DNA from: Echiichthys vipera
Taxonomy: Eukaryota > Chordata > Actinopteri > Perciformes > Trachinidae
Reading direction: 5' to 3'
Assembly (NCBI GenBank): GCA_963691815.1
Contig: OY829663.1
Location: forward strand, 6,111,523-6,175,522
DNA: 64,000 nt
In this document: positions 13,437 to 23,961 of the stretch, piece after piece
Numbering within the stretch: the stretch's first letter is position 1
Layout: the number at the start of each line of letters is the position of its first letter
Notes under the pieces: model-generated
The model's input: the letters and a program-made list of their open reading frames with translations, nothing else
The model's database searches: none
Told to the model about the DNA's origin: nothing
Made by a program: the position numbers and the translations under genes

Positions 13437-13733
13437 CTGGGGCCCTTCTGTGTGGAGTTTGCATGTTCTCCCCGTATCTGCGTGGGTTTTATCCGGGTTC
13501 TCCGGTTTCCTCCCACAGTCCAAAGATGTGCACGTGTTCGGTTCATTGATGACTCTAAATTGCCCGTAGTTGTGAATGGTTGTCTGTCTCTGTGTGTCTC
13601 TATGTGCCCTGTGATAGACTGGCGTCCTGTCCAGGGTGTACCCCGCCTCACGCCCAATGTCAGCTGGGATCGGCTCAAGCCCCCCCGCGACCCCGACAGG
13701 GACAAGTGGTTGAAGAGGAAGTTGAATAAATAA
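13437..13733 (+). mobile_element. tRNA-derived SINE-like family, copy 1 (5' truncated)
   Basis: It starts in the body (CTGGGGCCCTTCTGTGTGG) and runs to GGTTGAAGAGGAAGTTGAAT, aligning along its length with the copies at 20826, 32936, 38642 and 53332. The tRNA-like head is absent. ORFs on both strands (13415-13733) are by-products of the repeat. Confidence 0.85.
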
Positions 13734-13760
13734 TGCTCATTTTTAGCTTCGTACTTTCTA

Positions 13761-13960
13761 GAACACGTTTACATGCACTGTATTTTTCTTGTCCTGCTAG
13801 TCTGAATATACCTGTAGTCACCCTCTGTCTGAAATGCTCCGTTTTAGCGCCTGTCTCTTTAAGACCTCTTCCTGAAAAAGCCCAGTCTGCTCTGATTGGT
13901 CAGCCTCTCACGGGTCCTTCGGCGTGTTGTTGTCCCTGCACCATCATCACAATGGCTATA
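13761..13960 (+). repeat. Dispersed repeat, copy A (inverted relative to 35610-35737)
   Basis: It shares with the reverse complement of 35610-35737 the ordered words CTGAATATACCTGTA, GTTTTAGC, CTGTCTCTTTAAGACC and CTCTGATTGG. I recognise this as a common fish repeat but cannot name its class. Confidence 0.7.
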
Positions 13961-16140
13961 ACGGCACTGTTGCTGCACTTTCTACCTATATATACTGTAG
14001 CATAGTTGTGACAACACAAAGGTACAGAAGTCCTGATGACTCATTTAAAGGCAGTTATTGAGCATCCTGATTCTTTCACAGTATTTGTATCGCACTTCGA
14101 CCTGCTTTATAATCAAACAAGACGGATCTCTTTAGTCTCTTCGGAGATTTACTCAGAAACGATCTGTAGATTGTTTTCTTGTGAACTTTACACACTTGAT
14201 GAATTAAATACAGGAAAAATCCTATTTCCTGCGACGAATACGCCTCATTTGGCCCATTTCTGCACCATCTTCTTCCACATCTTTGTTTGGAAACACTCTC
14301 CTACCCTCCCAGCTCCTGAGACACCATGTGTGAAGCGAACCATTTTGAAATCTTATCAAATAAACATGTTTGTGAGTTCGTCTGCATGTACTGTATATTG
14401 TGTTACTCTCCGACGCCTGAATTGAGTGTTGTTGTTGTCTGAAGCGCTTTGTCTCCCAGCCAGTCATTTACTCGCAGGTTCATAAATATGTGTCTCTGTG
14501 TTGGCACTCCTGCAGTTAACTGTGATTAAAACAAATGCCATGTTCGGCGCACAGAGAGAGATGTCTGCAGCGTTGACTCATTTGTTTCTCCTGAGCGTCA
14601 CGTCTCCTTTTGTTACGTTCAACGCTTCTTTTCCTAACCACAGCACGCCTTGGTGCAAACCATTGCTTCCTATTTCTGATGTTGACATACAGTAGGCTAT
14701 TTTTTTATTTACTTAACTCTCTGATTCATTGCTCCTTTCTTCTTTTCCCTGGACAGACGGAATCCCTGCACTTACGGGAAGACGGTGTCGGACTTACCTC
14801 TTGGCCGACGGTCACCTGTTTCCAGCGGCGAGCGCAGTATTGACAAAAAAAGCAACGCTCACATGAGAGCACCGCCGCCCCCATGAATCAAAGCGCAGAG
14901 CAGCGAAAGGTTAAAAGCTCCTGGGGCCTGCAGACACATTTTTCAGGGGGGCGGGTAATAGGATCAGGGCTTCCATAACTCCCCAGAACAGCCAATCCTC
15001 CCTCGTTTCTGCCCGTTTAGCCTTCAAAGAGAAAGTTTGTGTGTCTGTGACGGCTGGTCAGGGGGTTAAGAGGAAAGTGCATTTTTTCGGTCACAAACTC
15101 AATTTCCTTGGTGAGCTAAAGGGGCCATGCTTTAAAACCCAGAGCATAAAGCCTGTTTAATTTGTCCCACATACAGTATCCTCCTGAACCTCTCACTCTA
15201 GTCCTGATTGCATGAGCTGCAGCAAAAGAACATCTATCCAGCTATTTTCCCTCCGAGTCTTGACCCTTTGTAACTACAATAATAACACTCGCTGTATTCT
15301 TTAATATTTCTGCGTCACCATGTCTTTATGTTGTTATCGTAATGTGGAAAATGTTGTCAGCAACGGAAATGGGGCCAAACAAATTAACCCCGTTTCTCAT
15401 TATTAGCAACTACAATGTTACTTTGACTTGACAACACTTAACAGTTCCCGTACATGCTGTGTTTCATGGTACGTGCCCTAATCTGTAACAGTAAACGGAG
15501 AAAAAGGGAAACAGAAATGATAATAATACACAAACAAACTCATACTAACAGACCAGCGTAGCCACACTAACATTTATTACTGTGACATTTCGGAGCAAAA
15601 TCAATTCATTTCAGAGTTGAACTTTGGTGAAATTTGACATGTTAGTGTGTGCTATTAACAACAGCAAGCATGCTGAGTTTTGGAGGGATTGGAAAGTCCA
15701 AAGTGGAGAAGGCTATCACATTAGCTTTGTCGCACTTTTTTCTGCATATAAACCTCCTCTGTCTGCGTGTACTCTGAGTGTCTTACTGTAGAAACAGAGG
15801 CATTGTTTACAGTAAGTCAAGAGACAGGAGTTGATGGTACAAATACATCTCCTGAACAAACTGCATTAACATTTCTCTTCTGGTTTGCAGCTCAGTTCCA
15901 GCTGCTGGCCTGTGCTCAGGGGCCCTGGCAGGAGACATCACAGTCTGCAGACTCTGACAAACTGGTTAGGTGTGGCATTGACCTTGAATGGTTAAGTTTT
16001 GATGGTTGAGGTTAGGCTCTCCTTCATGAAATATATTGTTTAATAACTGAAGGGAACCCAACATGCATACCCTAATCCAACCAATCAAATGAATGTTTAA
16101 GCTAAGATGGTTATGGTTAGTCATTGACATTGAATGGTTA
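13961..16140. other. Intergenic DNA with no recognised gene
   Basis: A 129-codon plus-strand ORF (14036-14425) and several shorter ones show no domain. Nothing else stands out. Confidence 0.45.
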
Positions 16141-16149
16141 TGGTTAGGA

Positions 16150-16516
16150 TAAGCTGTTGGGCAGCAAGTGCAAGCGCAACTTTTTGGCCCAGACAGACGT
16201 GACAATAGACTACTGACCTCATCCTGTACCCTGCACTGTGCAATATGCCTGTACTATGGTCACTTCTGCTTTTTGCACTATTTGGACATATTTAATCATA
16301 TTTATTCACTCCATATTATATTATTACAAAACAAACAAAACAAGAACAACTGCACGATATCATGTGAATATGTATAAATGTCTATTTCCATTTCTTCCCT
16401 TTTTAAATGTAACTTTATTGCTTATTTTTGCTATTTTTTATCTTATTTTGTAATATTCTGTTGCTGCTGTAACAAAATAATTTCCCCGTCTGCGGGACAT
16501 TAAAGGTTTTCTGATT
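16150..16516 (+). mobile_element. LINE-like 3' end with (TGATTC)n tail
   Basis: The 3' end has a short hairpin (TTTCCCCGTCTGCGGGAC, 16481-16498), then ATTAAAGG and a TTCTGATTCTGATTCTGA tail. This is the style of fish L2/CR1-type LINE ends. The 5' boundary is uncertain and no coding part remains. Confidence 0.55.
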
Positions 16517-16884
16517 CTGATTCTGACTATAGGAAACGCAACAGCCTGCCTTCATCGCTACTAGTTCTTTAGAGTGGTTTGGTGTTTTTTGGGCCTTTGG
16601 GGACTGGAGAGAAGGACACAGAGAAGCAGTTTATCCAGGCTTTATTTTGAGAAACTTAAACATACTGGTCATTCTGAGAAACAGCTCTGTAGTACAGACA
16701 AGAGAAGGTGGTTCAGTAAACACAGACCACGGCAGATCCCAGGAGATCTGTACAGTGTGTAGTGGTGTATTACTGGAATGTTTGAGAAAGTCTTTCTTTC
16801 TAGCACCTGCCTTAGTCTTTGTTAGTTTAGTTTTCCCCATTGTGGACTGTGCTGTAGGAGAAATCCATTTTAAAACACTGTAAC
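16517..16884. other. Intergenic DNA with nothing recognised
   Basis: Overlapping ORFs on both strands (16574-16951) have no domain. Confidence 0.45.
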
Positions 16885-17130
16885 TGTTAAAGGAAAAGTT
16901 GGGGTTCATACACTTGTTTGCTTTCTTTCCAAGACGATCAACACCGATCACTCGTCGGTGTGTTACATATGGACCTGGAGTCGAGACTTGTGTAGCCTAG
17001 CTTTGCGTAAACACTGTACGCAGACGGAAACAGCTAGCTGTTGGCTCTGTCCAGAGTTAAAAGAACTACACCTCCCAGCACCTCTCACGCCAACTAATTA
17101 ACATGATGTATATTGTATGTTTAACCTGCA
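16885..17130 (+). repeat. Dispersed fish repeat, copy 1 of 3
   Basis: It contains the ordered words TGTTAAAGGAAAAGTT, TTGCTTTCTTTCCAAGACGA, TAGCCTAGCTTTGCGTAAAC, GGAAACAGCTAGC, GGCTCTGTCCA and CAGCACCTCTCACGCC. The same skeleton occurs at 52470-52655 (plus) and 53740-53950 (minus), and is widespread in teleosts. Confidence 0.7.
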
Positions 17131-18287
17131 CATGAACCGAAATGTGACAACAAAAGCACTTTCCTCTTTTCTGGACATTTTTGGGTTTTCCATGGTCTCT
17201 GTTCACATCTGATGAGTTATTTTATGTATAGTTATTTTAAATATGCCAAGCGCATGAGGCTTTGACACAGTGGTAATCTGGGCTAAAAGTAACACTGCTC
17301 ACTGTGGCCTTTGTATCGCGTACACGCCTCTACAATGCGATCAATTATCACCGTGCCTCTGAGGCTACATGCCTGAGTGCCTGAACTGCCCATCTCATGA
17401 CTGGGGTGAATACATTTTAGCCGTCATCACTTGAGCGTGGACACTGTCCCTGATAATTAAAAGAGCTCCATTGTCATGCGGCAGCGCTGCTGTACCGATG
17501 CATGCGGAGCTAGAGATCAGATCACGATGACAGGCCGAATGTGGAGCGGAGCCCGGGAGTAAGTGACGAGGGGGCAGGGTCCCCGAGGGTGACCCCGGCC
17601 AGGCTTCGCTCACCAGCTGCTGCCTGAAACGGGACACCCGAGCCCCCTCTGCTGCCATCCACCTGGATCACTTACCTGACACACATACAGACTATGCGGC
17701 ATACACACACGGGTACAGATGCAAATGCCAACGGTAGCCCTTTCTTACTCTTACTGTACAGTCATGCACACATTGCTCTCTTTCAGGAAACGTGAATCGC
17801 TGTGGAAACTTAATGCAGTCTCATCCCGGGGCCATTGTTTTGGGGTTTTAGAGTCAGGGCTTCTCTTTTCTAACTCTACTATTACATGTGCTCAATACCC
17901 TGTATTTAAATGGGTCGCACCTTCTTCCATCTCATCATGTGGCCAAATAGAGCAGGTTGCATCTTAAAATAGAACAATAAAGTTTGCAATATGACACAAC
18001 TAATACAGCATGCGATTCTCTTGATTGATCTGTTTCATTTCTGCTTTTACTGCTATTGTTTCTCTCGGTGTGGTTTCTGTGGTTGCCAAGAAGTTGAACC
18101 GTCACCCACTCTGGCGGCAGCACCAAATAGTTGCGTTTACATTGGAAACAATGGAGGTGGCTGCGGTTGTAACTGCTCGCTGTCTAAAAGTACTTTGACA
18201 GCATCAAAGCCCTCACCAGCCTTTGACTAGCAAATATGGCCAAATGAGCGCTGGAATGCAGAACCAAAATAAAGGCCTGTGTCTCTG

Positions 18288-18288
<1 letters not shown>
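17131..18288. other. Intergenic DNA with nothing recognised
   Basis: A short GC-rich patch (17480-17660) contains an 87-codon minus-strand ORF with no domain. No repeat copy was recognised. Confidence 0.45.

Positions 18289-18348
<60 letters not shown>
18289..18348 (+). repeat. Compound microsatellite (TA)21(GA)9
   Basis: Perfect TA units run from 18289 to 18330 and pass without a break into GA units up to 18348. Confidence 0.97.
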
Positions 18349-18555
18349 TTTTTTGCAGCTTTATATGATTTTTACAATCCATTCCCACTCCCAACTCTTC
18401 AAATACGGCAACCTAGTCAATGGCTCATGTTGACGCACATGGCCCTCTTTAAACAGCATCTGTATGACATGCAGCTTTGAGATGACGTAGTCTAAAGAGT
18501 GACAAAGGGGAGAAGGTGGATGGACTGTTCACCTGCATTCAACCAAAGCATACTC

Positions 18556-19160
18556 AAATCTCATCTCATCTCAACAGCTTATTCGGGGTCGGGTCGCGGG
18601 GGGCAGCAGCTTTGGCAGGGGACCCCAAACTTCCCTTTCCCGGGCCACATTAACCAGCTCTAACTGGGGGATCCAGAGGTGTTCTCAGGCCAGTGTGGAG
18701 ATATAATCTCTCCACCTGGTCCTGGGTCTTCCCAGAGGCCTCCTCCCAGCTGGACGTGCCTGGAACACCTCCCTGGGGAGGCGCCCAGGGGACATCCTTA
18801 CTAGATGCCCGAACCACCTCAACTGGCTCCTTTCAACGCAAAGGAGCAGCGGCTCTACTCCAAGTTCCTCACGGATGCTGAACTTATCCCCCTCTCTCTA
18901 AGGGAGACTCCAGACCCCCTCCTGAGAAAACACATTTTGGCCGCTTGCACCCGTGACCTCGTTCTTTGGGTCATGACCCAACTTTCATGACCACAGGTGA
19001 GGGTAGGAACGAAGATTGACCGGTAGATCCAGAGCTTTGCCTTCCTCAGCTCTCTTTTCGTCACAACGGTGTGGTAGAGGGACTGCAACACCGCCCCCGC
19101 TGCTCTGATTCTCCGGCCAAACTCACGTTCCATCGCCCCCTCACTCGTGAACATGATCAT
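18556..19160 (-). mobile_element. LINE ORF2 C-terminal remnant with 3' end, 5' truncated
   Basis: Read on the minus strand, 18855-19160 encodes a 101-residue piece of a non-LTR retrotransposon reverse transcriptase C-terminal region. It contains MEREFGRRIRAAGAVLQ and YRSIFVPTLTCGHESWVM followed by RTRSRVQAA. I recognise this protein from fish LINEs but do not assign a clade. Frame is lost downstream: the consensus continues in other frames towards 18600. The 3' end carries a GAGATGAGATGAGAT-type tail at 18557-18572. The rest of ORF2 is missing, so this is a dead copy. A shared CATACT (18549-18554 and 19160-19165) may be a short target duplication, but is too short to rely on. Confidence 0.75.
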
Positions 19161-19170
19161 ACTTCTTGGA

Positions 19171-20449
19171 TTACAAACTGAAATCAGACCACTTCTGCTA
19201 TCTGGATCTGTTTACAGACCTAGCACATTAAAAAATAAAATGGTACCCAGACTATTAAAAAAGTAACCCCAAAGGGTTCTAACCAAGAGTCCGTATGTGA
19301 CGCGTTACTGTCTATAACTCCTTGCACAGCCAGGCTAAAGGTATTTTTTAATCTAACTGAGGTTTTCGTTGTACAATAACGGTTAAATACCACGTACCAG
19401 CTTGTGGCATGCTGACAAAAGAGCCCCATGTTAAGAAATGTCCACAAAGTTTACGACTGTTGCTTAAAGGCCAGGCGGCATTATGTGCAGCAATGCATCA
19501 CACTCAAACATACCTCACAGGAGTCAGTGTGTCGAAATACCTGGCAGTGTAAACGACCCTCCGCACAACCTCTACGCGCTGATTACTGTGTGCATCCCCA
19601 GAAACGAATCCATCACCTGATTACATGCAAGCCTCTATGGTAACACACAAAGTAACCAACTGCCATACCTGTCATATTTATTTCAGGGTGCAAAGGCCTC
19701 AGTTTGAAGCAACCGGAGCCCGTGCATACTTCACACGGTGACCTCCGCGGCGCGCTCATTTGTCAGCAGAGCGAGACAACGTTAACTAAAGTGAGGGAGT
19801 GGAGGAACCCCCTCGAGCTGGGTGGAGTGGCGCTAGATAAACACACGGCGTGTTATATGTCATAGGGTGCCCCGCTCCTAAAACTAGCTTAAAAAGCAAC
19901 TGGTTAAATTGAATTCAGTTGAACTAAAGGGACGAATTTGCCTCGTCCGCTGCAATGAAGACCAGCAGCTCAGATTTCCGCAGTGACCTGCTCCGCCAAA
20001 ATGTACTTTCTGAGAGGTCACGCTGGATCTTTCTGTAACACCTCTTCCAAGCGAGTTCATCATGTCGGCTCCCTCCAGAAACACTTTGCCTCCACGGTCT
20101 TGGGTGATAAATAATTACTCGCCGTAGCCCTGACTTTTTCTTCTGTGGTGTTTGCATGCTGTCCCTTCGCTCAGCACTGTGGCACTCTGACAGCGTCAAT
20201 TATTAACGAGCAGCTTTTTGCCTCGGTGTACACTCGCTCTGTTTGGATTTCTGTGTTGTTTCTGTGCGACTAATACCGCAGGAACAAAAAAAACTTTGGG
20301 TTGCATACATGAGTGTAGGTTTACAGATGATTATACTCAAGTCCCTTGCTGTTGTTGTTGTTGTCTGAAGTCTTTGTATCAGTGCGACTGAAAGGAAAGG
20401 AAAGGGGTTTGGTGAGTTTTCCGCAATAATGCAGTCTATGTGTTTACTT
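19171..20449. other. Intergenic DNA with nothing recognised
   Basis: ORFs at 19884-20199 (minus) overlap each other and have no domain. Short GGAAA repeats occur near 20393-20405. Confidence 0.45.
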
Positions 20450-20491
20450 GTGTGTTTGTGTGTGTGTGTGTGTGTGGGGGGGGGGGGGGGG
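20450..20491 (+). repeat. (GT)n followed by a 16-base G run
   Basis: GT units run up to 20475 and an uninterrupted G tract covers 20476-20491. Confidence 0.9.
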
Positions 20492-20814
20492 TACGACCTC
20501 TGAGCATGATGGGCCAATGTCGGTAATGAGTGGGCGGTAAACAGGGGCGAGTTGTCATTTATTCATAAGGCAAACAGAGACTGTGCAGTGGATGGGAATA
20601 AGTGTGTAATCATTTATTTAAAGCTATTTGTTTCAGGCCACACAGGCTAATTTCCCTCTAACACAACTAGTCCTCTTTATGTCCCCTCTACATGTATGTC
20701 TCTGGTTTCACTCCTCCTTTATCTCAAAACAACAAACAGAGCTGTTTGCACCATCTCAACCTGGCTGCCATATTTTAATGTCGCACTGCTGAGAAAAAAT
20801 TATTGCAAAATGAC

Positions 20815-20825
20815 CCAGGAAACCA
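20815..20825. repeat. Target-site duplication, left copy
   Basis: CCAGGAAACCA is identical to 21186-21196 and brackets the minus-strand SINE-like copy between them. Confidence 0.8.
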
Positions 20826-21185
20826 TTCATTCATTCATTCATTCATCTTCAACCGCTTGGGCCTGTCGGGGTCGCGGGGGTGGGGGGGGGCTGGAGCCGA
20901 TCCCAGCCGACATCGGGCGTGAGGCGGGGTACACCCTGGACAGGACGTCAGTCTATCACAGGACACATAGAGACGAACAGAGACAGACAACCATTCACAC
21001 CTACGGGTGATTTAGAGTCATCAATGAACCGAACACCTGCACGTCTTTGGACTGTGGGAGGAAACAGGAGAACCCGGAGAAAAGCCACGCACACACGGGG
21101 AGAACATGCAAAATCCACACAGAAGGGCCTGGACCTTCTCGCTGTGAGGCGACAGTGCTAACCACTACACCACCATGTAGCTCCA
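20826..21185 (-). mobile_element. tRNA-derived SINE-like family, copy 2 (near full length)
   Basis: Read on the minus strand it starts with a tRNA-like head (GGTGGTGTAGTGGTTAGCAC, A-box region), runs through the shared body and ends in a (GAAT)n tail at 20826-20847. Perfect 11-bp flanking duplications mark it as a retrotransposed insert. The B-box part of the head is missing: GAAGGTCC is joined directly to AGGCCCTTCTGTGTGG. ORFs on both strands inside it are by-products. Confidence 0.9.
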
Positions 21186-21196
21186 CCAGGAAACCA
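21186..21196. repeat. Target-site duplication, right copy
   Basis: CCAGGAAACCA is identical to 20815-20825. Confidence 0.8.
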
Positions 21197-21512
21197 GTTC
21201 ATGTAATAAATGTAAAAAAAAAAGAAGTTCAAAACTAATCTTTTTCAGTCACCTCTGCAGCTCAGGATCTACTTTAGAGTGTGACTGTCCGGTAACGCTG
21301 CTGCGTGTATCACTCTCTGGTGGATTTGGCTTAATCTCATCACTGATCATTTATACTTTGACTTTCATTGCAGTGCATACAGTTGACCGCTATTTCTTGA
21401 CAAGCAACAGTTTCTCCAGCACAGTCTGCACATGCTCTATGGCAAAATCTCTGTGTTAACGTCTCTTGGAAGCGTCGGACACATTCTCATGTACTGCTTT
21501 GGTTTAGGTGAA
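21197..21512. other. Intergenic DNA with nothing recognised
   Basis: No ORF, repeat copy or motif was recognised. Confidence 0.5.
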
Positions 21513-21535
21513 GGGGGGGTGGGGGGGTGGGGGGG
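21513..21535 (+). other. G-quadruplex candidate, three G7 runs with single-T spacers
   Basis: Three runs of seven G separated by single T bases are read directly. Long runs with one-base loops strongly favour quadruplex folding by known rules. Confidence 0.7.
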
Positions 21536-21659
21536 TCACGTAGCCGGTTCGGAATTCGGCCCTAAACGGCAGACTCTCTTGCCTTTCCTTGAATATTTCA
21601 GACAGTTTCGGAGTCTGCCCTTACCGACAGAAGTTCCCAAAGCTTGTCGTCTCTCCACT

Positions 21660-22075
21660 TAAACATTCTTGCTGTTTCTTTACGTCACTTTATGTTACTT
21701 TATATCATCACTGCAACACTTTATTTTATTGTACTGTAACTTAGTTCAGTAAGAAACGCTGCTACACTTTAACACTGTTATCACTTATCGCTCCTTATCA
21801 CTTATTTAGTTTGTACTTATTTTATTTCATATGCTGCTAAACTGCACGCTGCGTATTGTTGTATATACGTATAAACCTACGTTCAACCACAATGTCCGTT
21901 GCACTCTGTCACATTTAGTTAATTGTTTGATATATTTTACGTAAGCTTTATTTTGATTTGATCTACGTTTATATGCTTATTGTCACTCTGATCCTTTTCC
22001 ATCTTTGTATTGAAACTGTTGCACAATAATTTCCCTCGGGATGAATAAAGCTTCTTGAATCTTGAATCTTGTTAT
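21660..22075 (+). mobile_element. LINE-like 3' end with (TTGAATC)n tail
   Basis: An AT-rich 3' UTR-like stretch ends in a small hairpin TTCCCTCGGGA (22031-22041), then TGAATAAAGC and a CTTGAATCTTGAATCTTG tail. The style matches fish L2/CR1-type LINE ends. The 5' boundary is a guess. Confidence 0.55.
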
Positions 22076-23507
22076 CTTCATGTAAATGATGCTGCTTTTC
22101 ACCCTCGGCTTCAGCCCTTCTCAGTTTTGCAGCAGCCACACGATAGAAACATCATCAACATACCCACACGCTAACTGTGCCAGTATTCCAGTGCGTTTGT
22201 TAGTAGCTTGTGGTATATTTGGATTTCTGAGAACCCATATAAGGACTGTGTACATTACAAACACATTAACGCGACTCTCTGAGACCCAACATAACCTAGA
22301 TGCTCGTATCCGTGCACGATTGTGTGACTCAAAGATTCCAGCGCTGAGTGGCAGAGCTGACAGCGCCTTCCACTAACAGGGCAAACGTCTCCTCCCTCGA
22401 GGACGTTTGGTCTCTCCCCCTCAGACGATCTGGCCCTCTTGTTTAGAGTTCTGTCGCGCTGCTTCTCATCCAGGAGAAGGAAAATTTGAGCTTAACATGA
22501 ACACATCTTTAATCATGTGTCAGGATCAATTATCACCCTTTGAAAAAAGCTACAGCTCTTTTGAAGAGGGCTCTCCTTAAGGGGAGATGCGTGAAAACTT
22601 CCAAGAAGTCAAAACAGACATGTCTGGAAAGAGTCCTGCTCCCAGACAATCTTAATTGCTCATTTGGTGTGTCGTCTGCTGTACTCCGGGCACAGAAGTG
22701 ACAGTTCAAAGAGCACTCCCTGGCTTTATTACTGGCATTCAAACCATTGGTGAAATGCCTTCTCATCGAGAACAAACAATTGGTCATTTTCACGAGAACG
22801 TCTTTCAACTCAAAACCAACGATTTTGCTGAGGCATTGCTAAACATTTCTTTTTGCGTGTACATTTCATCGCAGGCCACAATCTTTGGGCTCTGTCACAA
22901 TGAAGAAAATCTGCGGTGTGGTTCAAACATGAAATATTGAAACTGCCACGGACAAAGAGAAAGTCTTTCTTTCTATATTTGAACCAGAATGGAGAATCAA
23001 GTGGTATTTGTTGCGGCGCACTACGCTCTATGTTTAAACGCACATATATGAAACACAGGTTTCTTCGCTCCATCTGGCCACAGTGCGCCAGATAACACTC
23101 AAAATTCTGCTTTGAAGTCTAAGATCTCCCTCTAAGATACCCATGAGTCCATGATGGATAAAGCAAACTTGAAATTCAAAGTGCGACTGGGTCACCCACT
23201 CGGCTGTTTTGATTAAGGCTGTGTGTGGAGCGTGCCTGCTGGGGATATTTGCTCAGACTTGGCCGGGGATTAAAGGCTTCTCTTCTGGGATCCAGAGGTC
23301 TGATCCCCTCCATGTCCCTCCGCGGGCCACAAGTGGGTGGCGACGGTGTTCATATGTGTGGGAACGATTTCATATATGTCTATGACAGCGTGAAGCCACA
23401 TCTGCATGTATGTATAAGTGTCAGCGCTTAAGTGAAGATGCACAAACGATTCTGGGTGCGTTGCTTTCTTCTTCAAAGCTTTTGCTCTGTCATTTTACAT
23501 CTAAATG
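22076..23507. other. Intergenic DNA with nothing recognised
   Basis: Several 70-96-codon ORFs on both strands (22086-23073) have no domain. Confidence 0.45.
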
Positions 23508-23542
23508 ACACACACACACACACACACGCGCACACACACACA
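23508..23542 (+). repeat. (CA)n microsatellite with CG interruption
   Basis: CA units are read directly, broken by CGCG at 23527-23530. Confidence 0.9.
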
Positions 23543-23713
23543 TGCTCCGATTCTTGTTTTTAGAAAGTGCTTGCGGGTTGTTATTGTACAGCCCACCCAT
23601 CTTTTGCCACGCTCCTGTAACGTCTGTGTGTGCAAACACAGGCTCAGGGTTGCGTGTGTGGAGAAAGGGGTTCTGGATGAGTGGAGGTTTTGGGGGCTTA
23701 GTTAGAGTTTAAA

Positions 23714-23732
23714 GGGGGGGGGGGGGGGGGGG
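23714..23732 (+). repeat. 19-base G homopolymer
   Basis: An uninterrupted G run is read directly. A 15-base C run lies 201 bases away. Confidence 0.9.
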
Positions 23733-23933
23733 TGCAAGCTAATTGTGCGCAGGTGACTCCACACAGGTGCTCCTGCGCTGTGTGTTTGTGAGAGAGAGCG
23801 ATGCCATATTGAGGGAATGAGTAAAATGAGCATAAAAGGGGAACTATAAGAAGAAAGCAAAAGTGGATCAAAGAGATTTTGCGAGGCTACCAGAAATGCC
23901 TGTCTTTCTGCAGCAGCTCGCCCCACCCTCAAA

Positions 23934-23961
23934 CCCCCCCCCCCCCCCACCACCACCACCA
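23934..23961 (+). repeat. 15-base C run followed by (CCA)n
   Basis: C covers 23934-23948 and is followed by ACCACCACCACC. It explains the proline- and glycine-rich ORFs on both strands here. Confidence 0.9.

Noticed and set aside
20826..20850. Short direct repeats (ATTC units) that could suggest a CRISPR-like or satellite array.
   Set aside because: They are the simple tail of a retrotransposed SINE-like copy, with no spacers. This is animal DNA and no CRISPR array is expected or seen.
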